Assembly: GCA_020846745.1 (NCBI GenBank) | Contig: JADLDI010000054.1 | Location: 1-34,866 of the forward strand | Direction of reading: 5' to 3' | Source of the DNA: Bryobacterales bacterium | GTDB lineage: Bacteria; Acidobacteriota; Terriglobia; Bryobacterales; Bryobacteraceae | Length of the DNA stretch: 34,866 nucleotides | Program-made: the position numbers and the translations under genes | Notes under the pieces: generated by a model | What the model saw: the letters and a program-made list of their open reading frames with translations, nothing else | Databases searched by the model: none | What the model was told of the DNA's origin: nothing | Part shown: one piece after another, positions 15,079-23,846 of the stretch | How positions within the stretch are numbered: the stretch's first letter is position 1 | Layout: every line of letters starts with the position of its first letter

Positions 15079-16188
15079 GTGCGGGTGTTCGCTCTGTTTA
15101 TCGCGCCGGCGCTGCTGATCTGGAGCGCCGATTCTGTGGAAACTGTTTTCAATCAGGCCCAGGAATCGCTGAAGAAAGGCGACCTGGCAGCGGCTGAAAA
15201 AGGCTTTTCCGCCGTTGTGAAACAGCTTCCGAACCATCCCGGCGCGTGGGGCAACCTCGGAACGGTGTTTTCGCGGATGGGCCGCTTTGCACAGGCTGAA
15301 AAGGCTTACGAGACGGCACTGCAGTTTGCGCCGAACGAGCCGGGCCTATGGATTAATCTTGGTCTTGTTTATGTCAAGCGCCAGGACTTCGCCAAGGCCA
15401 AGCCGCTGTTTGAGCGGGTGGAGAAGTCGCGGCTCGCTTCCGCTCAGTCGAAAGAGATGCTGGCCGCCTGCCAGATCCACACAGGAGAAGCAGAGAAAGC
15501 ATTGACCACGCTCAACGCGATGGAGCCTTCGGCTAGCGTCGTTTATTTGCGCGGCATCGCGTATCTGAAGTTGAAGCAGACCATCAAAGCCAAGGCCGAG
15601 TTCAATCAGCTATTTGCCGCGGCTACCGCTCCCGCACAGGCGCACTACCTGCTAGGGCAAGCCTATGCCGGCAGCGGCATGCTCGATGACGCCCTTGCGT
15701 CGTTTCACAAAGCCCTCGAACTGCAGCCCGACCTACACGCGGCCCGGCTGGAAGCCGCCAAAACCTACATTGCCCAGCGCAATAACGAGAAAGCCGAACG
15801 GGAACTGCGTGCGTTGGTGAAAATGACTCCGCATAACCCCGAGCCGGCGTACTATCTGTCTGCCCTGCTGGTGACAGAGGACCGCGGCCAGATCGCTCTG
15901 CCCGTGCTCCAGAAGCTCGCCGCCGTACAACCCGATAGTTGGTCTACGCGCTACTACCTCGGCCGGGCCCTCATGCAGTCCGGCCGTCAGCAGGAAGGGA
16001 TCAGCGCTTTTGAGGCGGCCGCGAAGCTCGCGCCCGAACAGAGTGCCGTCTGGTATCAACTTACCCGCGCCTACCAGGCGGCGGGCCGCATGACAGACGC
16101 CCAGAAAGCTCGCGAGCGGCTCGCCGGTATGAAGCGGCAATTGGTCGAGGACGAGCGCAAGATCGTCACCGGCCCTACGGTTCCGTAG
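15079..16188 (+). CDS. Secreted tetratricopeptide-repeat protein
   Basis: A 369-residue protein with a signal peptide (RVFALFIAPALLIWSA) followed by about nine to ten TPR units, e.g. AWGNLGTVFSRMGRFAQAEKAYETAL, LWINLGLVYVKRQDFAKAKPLF and AHYLLGQAYAGSGMLDDALASF. TPR arrays serve as protein-binding scaffolds; here it is probably periplasmic. There is no ATG near the start of the signal sequence, so GTG at 15079 (or GTG at 15085) is chosen. It starts 10 nt after the TonB receptor stop, so it likely works with that receptor. Its stop is 3 nt from the converging radical SAM gene. Confidence 0.85.
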   Translation: MRVFALFIAPALLIWSADSVETVFNQAQESLKKGDLAAAEKGFSAVVKQLPNHPGAWGNLGTVFSRMGRFAQAEKAYETALQFAPNEPGLWINLGLVYVKRQDFAKAKPLFERVEKSRLASAQSKEMLAACQIHTGEAEKALTTLNAMEPSASVVYLRGIAYLKLKQTIKAKAEFNQLFAAATAPAQAHYLLGQAYAGSGMLDDALASFHKALELQPDLHAARLEAAKTYIAQRNNEKAERELRALVKMTPHNPEPAYYLSALLVTEDRGQIALPVLQKLAAVQPDSWSTRYYLGRALMQSGRQQEGISAFEAAAKLAPEQSAVWYQLTRAYQAAGRMTDAQKARERLAGMKRQLVEDERKIVTGPTVP

Positions 16189-16191
16189 CGG

Positions 16192-17295
16192 CTACATCAC
16201 CGGCAGGGATTTGTGGCCGTTCCGCCGTGGCGAGGGAATGCATTCCGTGAATCCGACATGGGTTTTATAACAGGCGCTGCAAAGGCTGCTGTATTCGCCA
16301 CATGTGCAGGCGTGTTCGCCGCTCGTGTTCACCCGCATGGCGTCTAACGCCGCCGAGTGTTCCCAAATTTCGCGGAAACGCTCGGTCCGCAAATTGCCCG
16401 CGGACACGGGCATGTACCCGCAGGGATACACCTCTCCGGAGTGCGATATGAAGCACACACCACTGCCGATCAGACACGATTTGCAACTGCCGAGCGACGG
16501 TACCAGCGGAGTTCCATATTTGCCTTCGCGTTCGCCGCGTGGGCTCTCATGCAGGTGCGGAGCACAGGTCACTTTGATTTCCATTGTGCTGCTGATCGAC
16601 CGGTAATAGAGCCAGGCCAGGATCTCGTCCGCCTCATCTCCGCGCAGCGCGTGCGGCTCGGGAATCCGAAAACCGCAACCGACCGGAACCAGCAGATAGA
16701 CATGAAACGCCTGTACACCCAGTTCGTCAGCCAGGGTCAGCATGGACGACAACTGGTGGGCATTGTGGCGTGTGATCATGGCGCCGATCTGTGTCCGTAC
16801 GCCCATTTCCCGCAAATTCCGTAATCCCCGCACCGCAGCGGCAAACGCGCCCGGCTGCCCGCGAAAGCCGTCGTGCGTCTGAGCGTCCGCTCCGTCGAGG
16901 TTTACGGCCACGCGCTCAAATCCCACGTCGTGGATTCGAGCCGCCATCGTTTCATCGATCAGCGTACCGTTGGTAATCAGGCGTGTGGTGAGTTGTTTGT
17001 CGCGTGCGCGCTTACCGAGCGAGAACAGGTCGCGACGCCACAACGGCTCCCCGCCGGAGATAACAACCGTCAGTGGGGCGTATTCCGCAAGCTGGTCGAT
17101 TACGCAGCAACTTTCTGCGTAGTTTAAATCAACAGGCGAAAGCAGGTTCGATGTATGCGTCTGACAGGTTGCGCATCGCAAATTGCACCCTGTCGTGATT
17201 TCCCAATAAATCATACGCGGAGGATAGATCGCGCTACTGTCCGAGCCAAACGCCATACCTGCTGGTAGGAAGCAATTAACGGTCCAGAATTTCAC
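16192..17295 (-). CDS. Radical SAM/SPASM domain protein
   Basis: A 367-residue radical SAM enzyme with the CxxxCxxC iron-sulfur motif (Cys37, Cys41, Cys44 in CNLRCATC), the GGEP motif (SGGEPLWRRD) and a C-terminal cysteine-rich SPASM-type region (SCKSCLIGSG..., GEVYPCGY, CTCGEYSSLCSACY) able to hold auxiliary clusters. SPASM enzymes include peptide-maturing enzymes and heme-synthesis enzymes of the AhbD/NirJ group; I cannot tell which applies, and no short precursor-peptide gene is evident beside it. The start is uncertain: GTG at 17295 has no clear Shine-Dalgarno, and ATG at 17256 is a good alternative. It is divergent from the RecA-like gene, 61 nt apart. Confidence 0.85.
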   Translation of the reverse strand: MKFWTVNCFLPAGMAFGSDSSAIYPPRMIYWEITTGCNLRCATCQTHTSNLLSPVDLNYAESCCVIDQLAEYAPLTVVISGGEPLWRRDLFSLGKRARDKQLTTRLITNGTLIDETMAARIHDVGFERVAVNLDGADAQTHDGFRGQPGAFAAAVRGLRNLREMGVRTQIGAMITRHNAHQLSSMLTLADELGVQAFHVYLLVPVGCGFRIPEPHALRGDEADEILAWLYYRSISSTMEIKVTCAPHLHESPRGEREGKYGTPLVPSLGSCKSCLIGSGVCFISHSGEVYPCGYMPVSAGNLRTERFREIWEHSAALDAMRVNTSGEHACTCGEYSSLCSACYKTHVGFTECIPSPRRNGHKSLPVM

Positions 17296-17356
17296 TACTT
17301 GACTGAGGTTGTGGTTCGAAGTAATGTGAGGAGGAGAAGGCGAAATAAAAGCGAAT

Positions 17357-18022
17357 ATGAAAACTGCCGCTCAACTGGCTCCGTTCCTCAAGTTTTCTAC
17401 TCCTCCCACGTACTCTCCCTTGCCCACCATCGGTTCAATCGATCTTCCTCGCGGCCGGATCACAGAGATTTTCGGCCCCGCATCGTCGGGCCGAACCACG
17501 CTGATTCTCTCGGCACTGGCGGAATCTACAGCAGCCCGAGGGGAGACATGTGCGTACATTGACATCAACAATTCACTCGATCCGACATCTGCTGCCGGCG
17601 CGGGCGTCGCCTTACATAAGCTGCTTTGGGTCCGTTGCGGCGGCAACGCACCGCATGGCTTAAAAGCCACCGATATGGTGTTGCAAGCTGGATCATTCGG
17701 AGTTGTCGTTCTCGACATGGGTGACACTCCTCTACAGATCACTCGCCGCATTCCCATCAATTACTGGTATCGTTTCCGCCGCGCAATCGAAGGCACGCAT
17801 ACAATCCTAACGGTTATCGGCAATGAACCGAATGTGCGTCAGTGCGCAACCGTTTGTATTGAGTCTTTGCAAAGAAGCGTGGGATGGTCGGGCACGCATG
17901 CGAATTCGCGATTGCTCGACAGTATTCAATTTCAATATGGACTGCGCAAACCTGTGGGTATGCCGGCTGGGGTCATTGACGCTCCCCTGCGAGAGGATGC
18001 GCAGCGCATAATAGCGGAATGA
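17357..18022 (+). CDS. RecA/ImuA-like ATPase with altered Walker A
   Basis: A 221-residue RecA-fold protein of the short ImuA-like kind. The P-loop is GPASSGRT (40-47), with arginine where nearly all P-loop NTPases have lysine. The segment AYIDINNSLDP (67-76) aligns with the RecA stretch YIDAEHALDP, so the catalytic glutamate is replaced by asparagine. A Walker B-like VVVLDM is at 116-121. ImuA proteins work with ImuB and DnaE2 in damage-induced mutagenesis, but neither partner is nearby, so the role is open. The ATG at 17357 has a purine-rich run upstream. It overlaps the amidohydrolase gene by 4 nt. Confidence 0.75.
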   Translation: MKTAAQLAPFLKFSTPPTYSPLPTIGSIDLPRGRITEIFGPASSGRTTLILSALAESTAARGETCAYIDINNSLDPTSAAGAGVALHKLLWVRCGGNAPHGLKATDMVLQAGSFGVVVLDMGDTPLQITRRIPINYWYRFRRAIEGTHTILTVIGNEPNVRQCATVCIESLQRSVGWSGTHANSRLLDSIQFQYGLRKPVGMPAGVIDAPLREDAQRIIAE

Positions 18023-18918
18023 CACGCCGCGACCTGCTCGCCTGTGGCGCATTGCCCGCCATTCCACCTGCCACACCCAACCGCACACCCATCGTCAATG
18101 GCGCCGAACATGCGTGGGTGCTATATGACAAACGTTTTCCGATCGACCCTCAACTGGCCACATGTCCTACAAACCTGCCGAAATATGAATATCCGGCGGA
18201 ACAAATCCTTGCGGATATGCGCAGCTATAACGTGGACCATGTCGTGATCTCGCATGTCTGTTACTACGGCCGCGACAACCGCTACCCCGCGCACATCGTC
18301 AAAACATATCCTGGTAAATTTGCTGCGATCGGGTTATTGGTGGGACATCGCCTGTATTCACCCGCCGATAAAGAAAACCCATCGCGCCTCGAGAAACTGG
18401 TAAAAGAAGAGGGTTTGATCGGACTACGGTTAAGTCCGATTTACGACAAAGATGTCGTTTGGTTGAACGATCCCGTCTCTTTTCCGCTCTGGAAAAAGGC
18501 GGAAGAACTGGGCTGCACGTTCAACATATTCCTCGCACCGCACCAGGTGCGCCAAGTGGGCGACATGGCTCAGCGCTTTCCTGGTGTCAATATCGTAATC
18601 GACCACATCGCGATGATCGATATCACGAAGCCCGATACGGACGGATTCGGCCCGCTGCTCGAGCTTTCAAAGCACAAAAATGTTTACGTGCGCACGTCTT
18701 TGCACAACCCATCGAAGACGAAGCAACTGCCGTTTCGCGACGTGTGGCCGTTTCTGCATCGCCTTTACGACAGATTCGGCCCGCAGCGCCTGATCTATGC
18801 AAACTTCTATGAATTGTTAATTATGAAGGAATTGATCCCATTCTTTACCCCGGCGGATAAAGAATGGATCCTTGGCCGTACGGCGTACCGGTTGTACAAG
18901 TTCGGCGCTCGTGCGTGA
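18019..18918 (+). CDS. Amidohydrolase-2 family protein with atypical metal site
   Basis: A 299-residue protein of the metal-dependent TIM-barrel amidohydrolase-2 family. The N-terminus MTRRDLLACGALPA looks like a short Tat-type leader. Conserved segments include the PGKFAAIGLL barrel strand, EEGLIGLRLSP, PGVNIVIDHIAMID and the C-terminal PADKEWILGRTAYRLYKFG. The usual N-terminal DxHxH is replaced by NGAEHAW, and the usual GSD(Y/F)P after the last barrel strand is replaced by YANFYEL, which removes the metal-binding aspartate. It may be a subfamily with different chemistry or a non-catalytic member. The ATGA overlap with the RecA-like gene links the two. Confidence 0.8.
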   Translation: MTRRDLLACGALPAIPPATPNRTPIVNGAEHAWVLYDKRFPIDPQLATCPTNLPKYEYPAEQILADMRSYNVDHVVISHVCYYGRDNRYPAHIVKTYPGKFAAIGLLVGHRLYSPADKENPSRLEKLVKEEGLIGLRLSPIYDKDVVWLNDPVSFPLWKKAEELGCTFNIFLAPHQVRQVGDMAQRFPGVNIVIDHIAMIDITKPDTDGFGPLLELSKHKNVYVRTSLHNPSKTKQLPFRDVWPFLHRLYDRFGPQRLIYANFYELLIMKELIPFFTPADKEWILGRTAYRLYKFGARA

Positions 18919-19002
18919 TTCGCGCCAATTCGGGCAAACCGCCTTGCTGGGGGGCTCGAGCCGCGGAGTGGCATCCGGGAATTCTCCAGTACCAGGGCGA
19001 GC

Positions 19003-19033
19003 CTTCCACGGGGGCTTCCACGGGGCCTTCCAC
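19003..19033. repeat. Short tandem repeat upstream of metK
   Basis: Three copies of CTTCCAC recur with a 12-bp period (19003-19009, 19015-19021, 19027-19033), joined by GGGG-type linkers. It lies 30-100 nt before the metK promoter. Confidence 0.6.
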
Positions 19034-19040
19034 ACCCGCG

Positions 19041-19070
19041 TTGCGCGCCAGTGCGATAAGCCGCTACACT
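19041..19070 (+). promoter_or_regulatory. Probable metK promoter
   Basis: TTGCGC (19041-19046) and TACACT (19065-19070) are separated by 18 bp. The -10 block CCGCTACACT also occurs before the gene at 9949 as CCCGCTACACT. Transcription would begin near 19077. Confidence 0.5.
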
Positions 19071-19090
19071 TGAAAATTAGTCTTAGCACG

Positions 19091-19121
19091 CCTCCCGGAC
19101 ATTCGCCCGGGCTTCTGGAGG
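19091..19121 (+). promoter_or_regulatory. Hairpin hiding the metK ribosome binding site
   Basis: CCTCC (19091-19095) can pair with the Shine-Dalgarno GGAGG (19117-19121), and CGG/CCG (19096-19098 with 19107-19109) extends it after a bulge. The arrangement could regulate translation initiation; no known SAM riboswitch pattern was recognised. Confidence 0.35.
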
Positions 19122-19127
19122 ATTAAT

Positions 19128-20294
19128 TTGGCTGACGGAATGCGGCATATTTTTACGTCCGAATCGGTGACAGAAGGTCACCCGGATAAAATTGCGGATC
19201 AGATATCGGATGCAATCCTGGATGCGTGTCTGGAACAGGACGCGATGAGCCGGGTTGCCTGCGAAACCCTTGTTACCACCGGTTTGGCTGTGGTTGCCGG
19301 TGAAATCACTACTTCGTCCAAGTTCCAGGTGAAAGATCTTGTCCGCAAGGTGGTCTGCGACATTGGCTACGACAATGCCGAGTATGGCTACGATGGCAAG
19401 ACTTGCGGCATTCTCGACGCGATCCAGACCCAGTCTCCCGATATTGCGATGGGTGTGGACACAGGCGGCGCCGGCGACCAGGGCCTGATGTTCGGCTACG
19501 CCTGTAATGAGACGGCGGAACTGATGCCGCTGCCCATCATGATGGCGCACAAACTGGTGCAGAAGCTTTCCGAATGCCGCCGCAGCGGCGAACTGCCTTG
19601 GCTGCGGTCGGATGGCAAGAGCCAGGTGAGCGTGGAATATGCCGGTTCGAAGCCCATCCGCATTGACGCGGTGGTGGTTTCGACGCAGCACGCCGAAATG
19701 CCGATCGAAGAGCTACGCGCCGCGGTCAAGAAGCACGTGATCGACCCCGTGGTTCCGTCCAATATGGTGGATTCTTCGACCAAGTATCACATCAACCCGA
19801 CCGGCCGGTTTGTCATTGGCGGACCCCACGGCGACACCGGTTTGACCGGGCGCAAGATCATCGTCGATACCTACGGCGGCATGGGCCGTCACGGCGGTGG
19901 CGCGTTCTCCGGCAAGGACCCGACGAAGGTGGACCGTTCGGCCTGCTACATGGCCCGCTACGTGGCAAAGAACATCGTTGCCTCGGGCCTGGCGTCGCGT
20001 TGCGAAGTGCAGTTGGCCTATGCCATCGGCGTGGCGGAACCCGTTAGCGTGCTGGTGAATACCTTCGGTACAGGCACCGTGAGCGACGAGCAGATCGTCA
20101 AAGTGGTGCGCGACACGTTCCCGCTGACGCCCAAGGGGATGATTGAGCACCTCAAACTGCGCCGCCCGATCTACCGGGCGACCGCCGCGTTCGGCCACTT
20201 TGGCCGGACCGAGGCTTCCTTCTCGTGGGAAGCGACGGATAAGGCGGAAGCGCTGCGCGAAGCGGTCGGCACACTGGCCGGCGCGCGGGCCTAA
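19128..20294 (+). CDS. metK: S-adenosylmethionine synthetase
   Basis: A 388-residue methionine adenosyltransferase, which makes S-adenosylmethionine from methionine and ATP in the cytosol. Diagnostic motifs are present in order: [14 protein letters not shown] near the N-terminus, [12 protein letters not shown] (about 117-128) and [15 protein letters not shown] (about 258-272). The start is TTG at 19128 with GGAGG 6 nt upstream; an ATG at 19140 lies a little far from it. A strong hairpin follows the gene. The nearby radical SAM enzyme uses the product, but no operon link is visible. Confidence 0.97.
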   Translation: MADGMRHIFTSESVTEGHPDKIADQISDAILDACLEQDAMSRVACETLVTTGLAVVAGEITTSSKFQVKDLVRKVVCDIGYDNAEYGYDGKTCGILDAIQTQSPDIAMGVDTGGAGDQGLMFGYACNETAELMPLPIMMAHKLVQKLSECRRSGELPWLRSDGKSQVSVEYAGSKPIRIDAVVVSTQHAEMPIEELRAAVKKHVIDPVVPSNMVDSSTKYHINPTGRFVIGGPHGDTGLTGRKIIVDTYGGMGRHGGGAFSGKDPTKVDRSACYMARYVAKNIVASGLASRCEVQLAYAIGVAEPVSVLVNTFGTGTVSDEQIVKVVRDTFPLTPKGMIEHLKLRRPIYRATAAFGHFGRTEASFSWEATDKAEALREAVGTLAGARA

Positions 20295-20324
20295 GTCCGC
20301 CGGCAAAGTTAAGAACATTTGTCT

Positions 20325-20354
20325 GGGGATCGGCTGACGAAGCCGATCCCCTTT
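20325..20354 (+). terminator. Terminator-like hairpin after metK
   Basis: GGGGATCGGCT (20325-20335) and AGCCGATCCCC (20341-20351) form a perfect 11-bp stem with a 5-nt loop, followed only by TTT. It should terminate or attenuate metK transcription before tig. Confidence 0.7.
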
Positions 20355-20376
20355 CGCATGATAGGGTGATATAGAA

Positions 20377-21693
20377 GTGGCAGAAGAGCAAAGCTGTAAG
20401 CGTTCCTTTGAGATAACCATTCCGCTCGATGAGGTGGAAGCAGAAATCGCACGGGTGGAGGCCAAACTGGCGCAACGTGTGCGCATGCCCGGATTCCGCC
20501 CCGGCAAGGTGCCGCTCGCGATGGTGCGGTCGCGGTTCGAGCAGGAAATCCGTCAGGATGTCATCGAGGAACTGGTCCCCAAGGCCTTCCGCAAGCGCGC
20601 CGAAGCCGAGCAGGCGAACGTGGTCGGCACGCCCAATGTGACAGACATTCATTTTCACAAAGGCGAACCGCTGCGGTTCAAAGCGGAATTCGAAGTCGCT
20701 CCTGAGTTCGAGTTGGGCGAATACCGCGGCCTGACGGCCCCATATGCGGAACCGAAGGTAAGCGACGAGGATGTGGAAGCGCGGCTGAACGCCCTTCGCG
20801 AGCAGAAGGCGGAGTACGTAAACGTCGACCCACGACCATTAGAAGACGGCGACTACGCCGTGGTGGCGCTGAAGTCGACCGGTGGCCTGGAAACGCCGAT
20901 GGATGAGAACGAACTCACGCTGCACCTTGGCGACCCGGAAACACTGCCCGAGTTCAACGAAAACCTGCGCGGCGTCTCGCCCGGGGAAGAGCGCGAGTTC
21001 GACGTGCAGTATCCCGAAAACTACGGCAACGACAAGCTCTCCGGGAAGAAGGTAACCTTCCACGCCAAAGTCAAGGGCGTCCGCCGCAAGGAACTGCCAG
21101 AGCTGAACGACGAGTTCGCGCAGGAAATGGGCGATTTCAAGACGGTAGAAGAATTGCGGCAGGAAGTGTACCGCGGCATTCTGCGCGAACGCGAGCAACA
21201 CGCAAGCAACGAAGCCAAGTCCAAGCTGATCGACGCGCTGGTGGCTGCCCACGAATTCCCGATCCCCGATGCGTTTATCGACCGGCAAATTGAGATGAAC
21301 ACCCGGAACCGGCTGCAGGAACTGGCCGAACACGGTGTAGACATCAAACAATTGAAGATCGACCCGGCGAAGCTGCGTGAAGCGCAGCGCCCGCAAGCCA
21401 TCAAAGACGTCAAGGCATCGCTGCTACTCGACAAGATCGCCGACCGTGAGGCCATCGAACCGCTCAAGGACGAAGTGGACCGCGAGATCGCGCGCATCGC
21501 GCGCCAGATGCGCGAACCGGTCGCAGCCACCCGTATGAAGCTCGAAAAAGACGGCGTCATCAGCCGCATTGCGATGCGGATACGGACGGAAAAGGTGCTC
21601 AACTTCCTGTTCGAAAACGCTCGAAAGGTGGCGCCCACCCCGGAGCCGGAGACGCAGGCGGAACCCGAGCAGACGCCTCAGACTGAGGCATAG
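20377..21693 (+). CDS. tig: Trigger factor
   Basis: A 438-residue trigger factor, the chaperone that docks at the ribosomal exit tunnel and assists folding of new chains. The ribosome-binding signature GFRPGKVP is near residues 46-53. The PPIase domain (about 150-245) is diverged: the usual IPGFEE is replaced by LPEFNENL, so isomerase activity may be weak. The long helical C-terminal arms follow (about 250-420), then a Pro/Glu-rich tail. The start is GTG at 20377 with AGGGTGA upstream. It ends 7 nt from the converging hydrolase gene. Confidence 0.93.
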   Translation: MAEEQSCKRSFEITIPLDEVEAEIARVEAKLAQRVRMPGFRPGKVPLAMVRSRFEQEIRQDVIEELVPKAFRKRAEAEQANVVGTPNVTDIHFHKGEPLRFKAEFEVAPEFELGEYRGLTAPYAEPKVSDEDVEARLNALREQKAEYVNVDPRPLEDGDYAVVALKSTGGLETPMDENELTLHLGDPETLPEFNENLRGVSPGEEREFDVQYPENYGNDKLSGKKVTFHAKVKGVRRKELPELNDEFAQEMGDFKTVEELRQEVYRGILREREQHASNEAKSKLIDALVAAHEFPIPDAFIDRQIEMNTRNRLQELAEHGVDIKQLKIDPAKLREAQRPQAIKDVKASLLLDKIADREAIEPLKDEVDREIARIARQMREPVAATRMKLEKDGVISRIAMRIRTEKVLNFLFENARKVAPTPEPETQAEPEQTPQTEA

Positions 21694-21700
21694 CAGCACG

Positions 21701-23785
21701 TTACCGCAACAACTCGACCGCCGTCGAGGCGACGTGCCGCCGCACGATCGACGCGGCCGGATAGGTGCGCTTCGCCTCGGCCATCTGCACCGTCTGCCCT
21801 ACCGGATTTACCGGATCGATTAAGCGGACCGCGCGGCCGTTCATCAGCCGGACCACATCGGGGATATCGAACGTTTTCAACGCACCTGTCACCGCGTTCT
21901 CCCACTGATACCGGTGCCAGCGTCCACGCACGATCGCCTCATACGACAGCACCATCCGCTCCAGCGCGACACCGGTGATGCGCGTGTCGAACGCCGCCGC
22001 GTACAACACCGGTACGGCCGCGTGTTCGACGCCGTAAGCCGAGATCGCGCCCGAATCCACTTCCGGCCGTGAACGCAGCACGTCCACCGCACGCGACACG
22101 TCTTCGGCACGCATCCCTACCAGCGGCTTGGCCGTCAACATGGCCGTCATGGCAGAGTTATAGTCGCCAAACGCGCGCGACCAGTCCGACAAGGGCCGTT
22201 CCGCGATTGGGTTCGTTTCGCCCATTCCGCGCAGATCCACCGACAGCACCACCTTCCCATCGCGCGCCAACTGTTCGGCTGTCGCGTTCGCCGCGGCCTT
22301 TCCCGCACTGTGCGCCAGGACCACCGCCGGGCGCTTGCCCGCCTCCGCCGGCACATACAGCAGCGCCGGAATCAGAATGCCGGGCTCCGGTTCATAGGTC
22401 AGCTTCTCGATCCGGAACTTGTCACGCTCGATCGCTCCGTAGGACCGCGTCGTCACAGGCGTTGTCGCCGGGTTATAACCCAAAACGCGCCGGATCGACT
22501 CCAGGCTGGGGTTCCGCGCAGGCAGTTGCGCCAGCCGCTTGAGGTTCAACGAATGAACGGTTTCTTCGTTTCTGAATTCCGTCACCACCTGGCCGGACTT
22601 CGTCGCCCACAGCTCGTCTTCCAGCAAGATCTTCACGTCCGGCTCGCCTTCCGTATCCTCGGTTCCTTGTAGGTGCTTGCCGAAGAACCGGTACGCCGCC
22701 AGCCGGCGCTGCTTGTTGTATCCATGGCCGTCGTCCCATTCGAACTTGCCGAAGCGCGCTGAAGCGCCTAGCGAATCGTAGATCCGCGCCGCTTCCTGAT
22801 ATGTCTCGCGAGCGCCGGCGATCGAGAAGAAGTCGCGGATGGCCGTCAGCATCAGGAACGGTTTCGGCGCGAACGACAGCACAAAGTCGGGATGATCAAG
22901 ACCTTCGGCAATCGATGGCGGGATGCACTGCTCCGCGTCCTGCGGCCCGATGGTCTCAAGCAACCTACGCCAGTTCGTGAGATAGCACGACGGCGCGGCC
23001 GCCGCGAACCGGTCGTCCAGCGATGCGAGGTACGAGGTGTGCGTCCCGCCGCCCGAGTTACCCGTTACGCCAATGCGCCTGGTGTCGACTTCAGGCCGCG
23101 ACGACAGATAGTCGAGCGCGCGCAGGCCATCGTAGATGGTGTACCGCGCGAGCGGATCGCCCACCAGCAGCGTCTGCAAGCCGAGAATCGTGTGTTCGGT
23201 GGTAGACTGCCGGGCCTTCGACTCTTTGAAATCGTCGTCCCACATCTGGATGCGCTCGCCCTGCCCGATGGTGTCCCAGGCAAGGCACACATAGCCCTTC
23301 TTCGCCATCGATACCAGCACATACTGCCAGGCCTCATGCGCCTTGGCGCCGCCTTCGTGGCCGAGCGGGAACAGGATCGCCGGATAGGGCGCGCTGCCCT
23401 TCTTCGGCAGATACAGGTTCGCCGTGATATGAAAGCCCGGGTAGCTTTCGAAGATCGTCTTCTCGATCTTGTAGTCGGGGAAATCGAGCGTGCCGATAAC
23501 GCGCGCATTCAGCGGCGACCGTTCCGGCCACGGCCCGCCCAGCAGGCGCTGGAACTTCTCGCGGAACTGCTGCTTGTGCCGGTAAAGGTCCTGCGAACTG
23601 CCAATGGTGGTGACGCGCTGCTTGCGTTCGTCGAGCATCTTGAAAGCTTTCGCTTTCAAGTACCGCGGGAGCATTTCCTTCAACTCCCGCCCGTCCACCT
23701 GGGGACTGAGGAAGTTCAGATCGTTAGTTTGCGGCTGCGCACCCACCACTCCCACTACCGCCATCAGCATAGCTATCGTTCGCAT
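21701..23785 (-). CDS. Exported double alpha/beta-hydrolase (acetylxylan-esterase-like)
   Basis: A 694-residue protein with a signal peptide (MRTIAMLMAVVGVVGA) and two successive alpha/beta-hydrolase domains. The first (about 90-385) has GNSGGG with nucleophile Ser244, WDTIGQGER as the oxyanion region and a histidine in DDGHGYN; it resembles acetylxylan-esterase-type enzymes. In the second (about 440-690) the position of the nucleophile elbow reads YGVEHAA instead of GxSxG, so this copy is probably not catalytic. Substrate unknown; a plant-polymer or peptide ester is plausible. The start at 23785 is the first codon of the signal peptide. It is divergent from mazF. Confidence 0.85.
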   Translation of the reverse strand: MRTIAMLMAVVGVVGAQPQTNDLNFLSPQVDGRELKEMLPRYLKAKAFKMLDERKQRVTTIGSSQDLYRHKQQFREKFQRLLGGPWPERSPLNARVIGTLDFPDYKIEKTIFESYPGFHITANLYLPKKGSAPYPAILFPLGHEGGAKAHEAWQYVLVSMAKKGYVCLAWDTIGQGERIQMWDDDFKESKARQSTTEHTILGLQTLLVGDPLARYTIYDGLRALDYLSSRPEVDTRRIGVTGNSGGGTHTSYLASLDDRFAAAAPSCYLTNWRRLLETIGPQDAEQCIPPSIAEGLDHPDFVLSFAPKPFLMLTAIRDFFSIAGARETYQEAARIYDSLGASARFGKFEWDDGHGYNKQRRLAAYRFFGKHLQGTEDTEGEPDVKILLEDELWATKSGQVVTEFRNEETVHSLNLKRLAQLPARNPSLESIRRVLGYNPATTPVTTRSYGAIERDKFRIEKLTYEPEPGILIPALLYVPAEAGKRPAVVLAHSAGKAAANATAEQLARDGKVVLSVDLRGMGETNPIAERPLSDWSRAFGDYNSAMTAMLTAKPLVGMRAEDVSRAVDVLRSRPEVDSGAISAYGVEHAAVPVLYAAAFDTRITGVALERMVLSYEAIVRGRWHRYQWENAVTGALKTFDIPDVVRLMNGRAVRLIDPVNPVGQTVQMAEAKRTYPAASIVRRHVASTAVELLR

Positions 23786-23846
23786 TCTTATAGCTTACGG
23801 GACGCTCACTGATCGGCAAGCTGCGCAATCGCACGACGACGCAGAG

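Noticed and set aside
19071..19127. SAM riboswitch before metK
   Set aside because: No known SAM-riboswitch core was recognised in this short leader; only a simple hairpin is visible.
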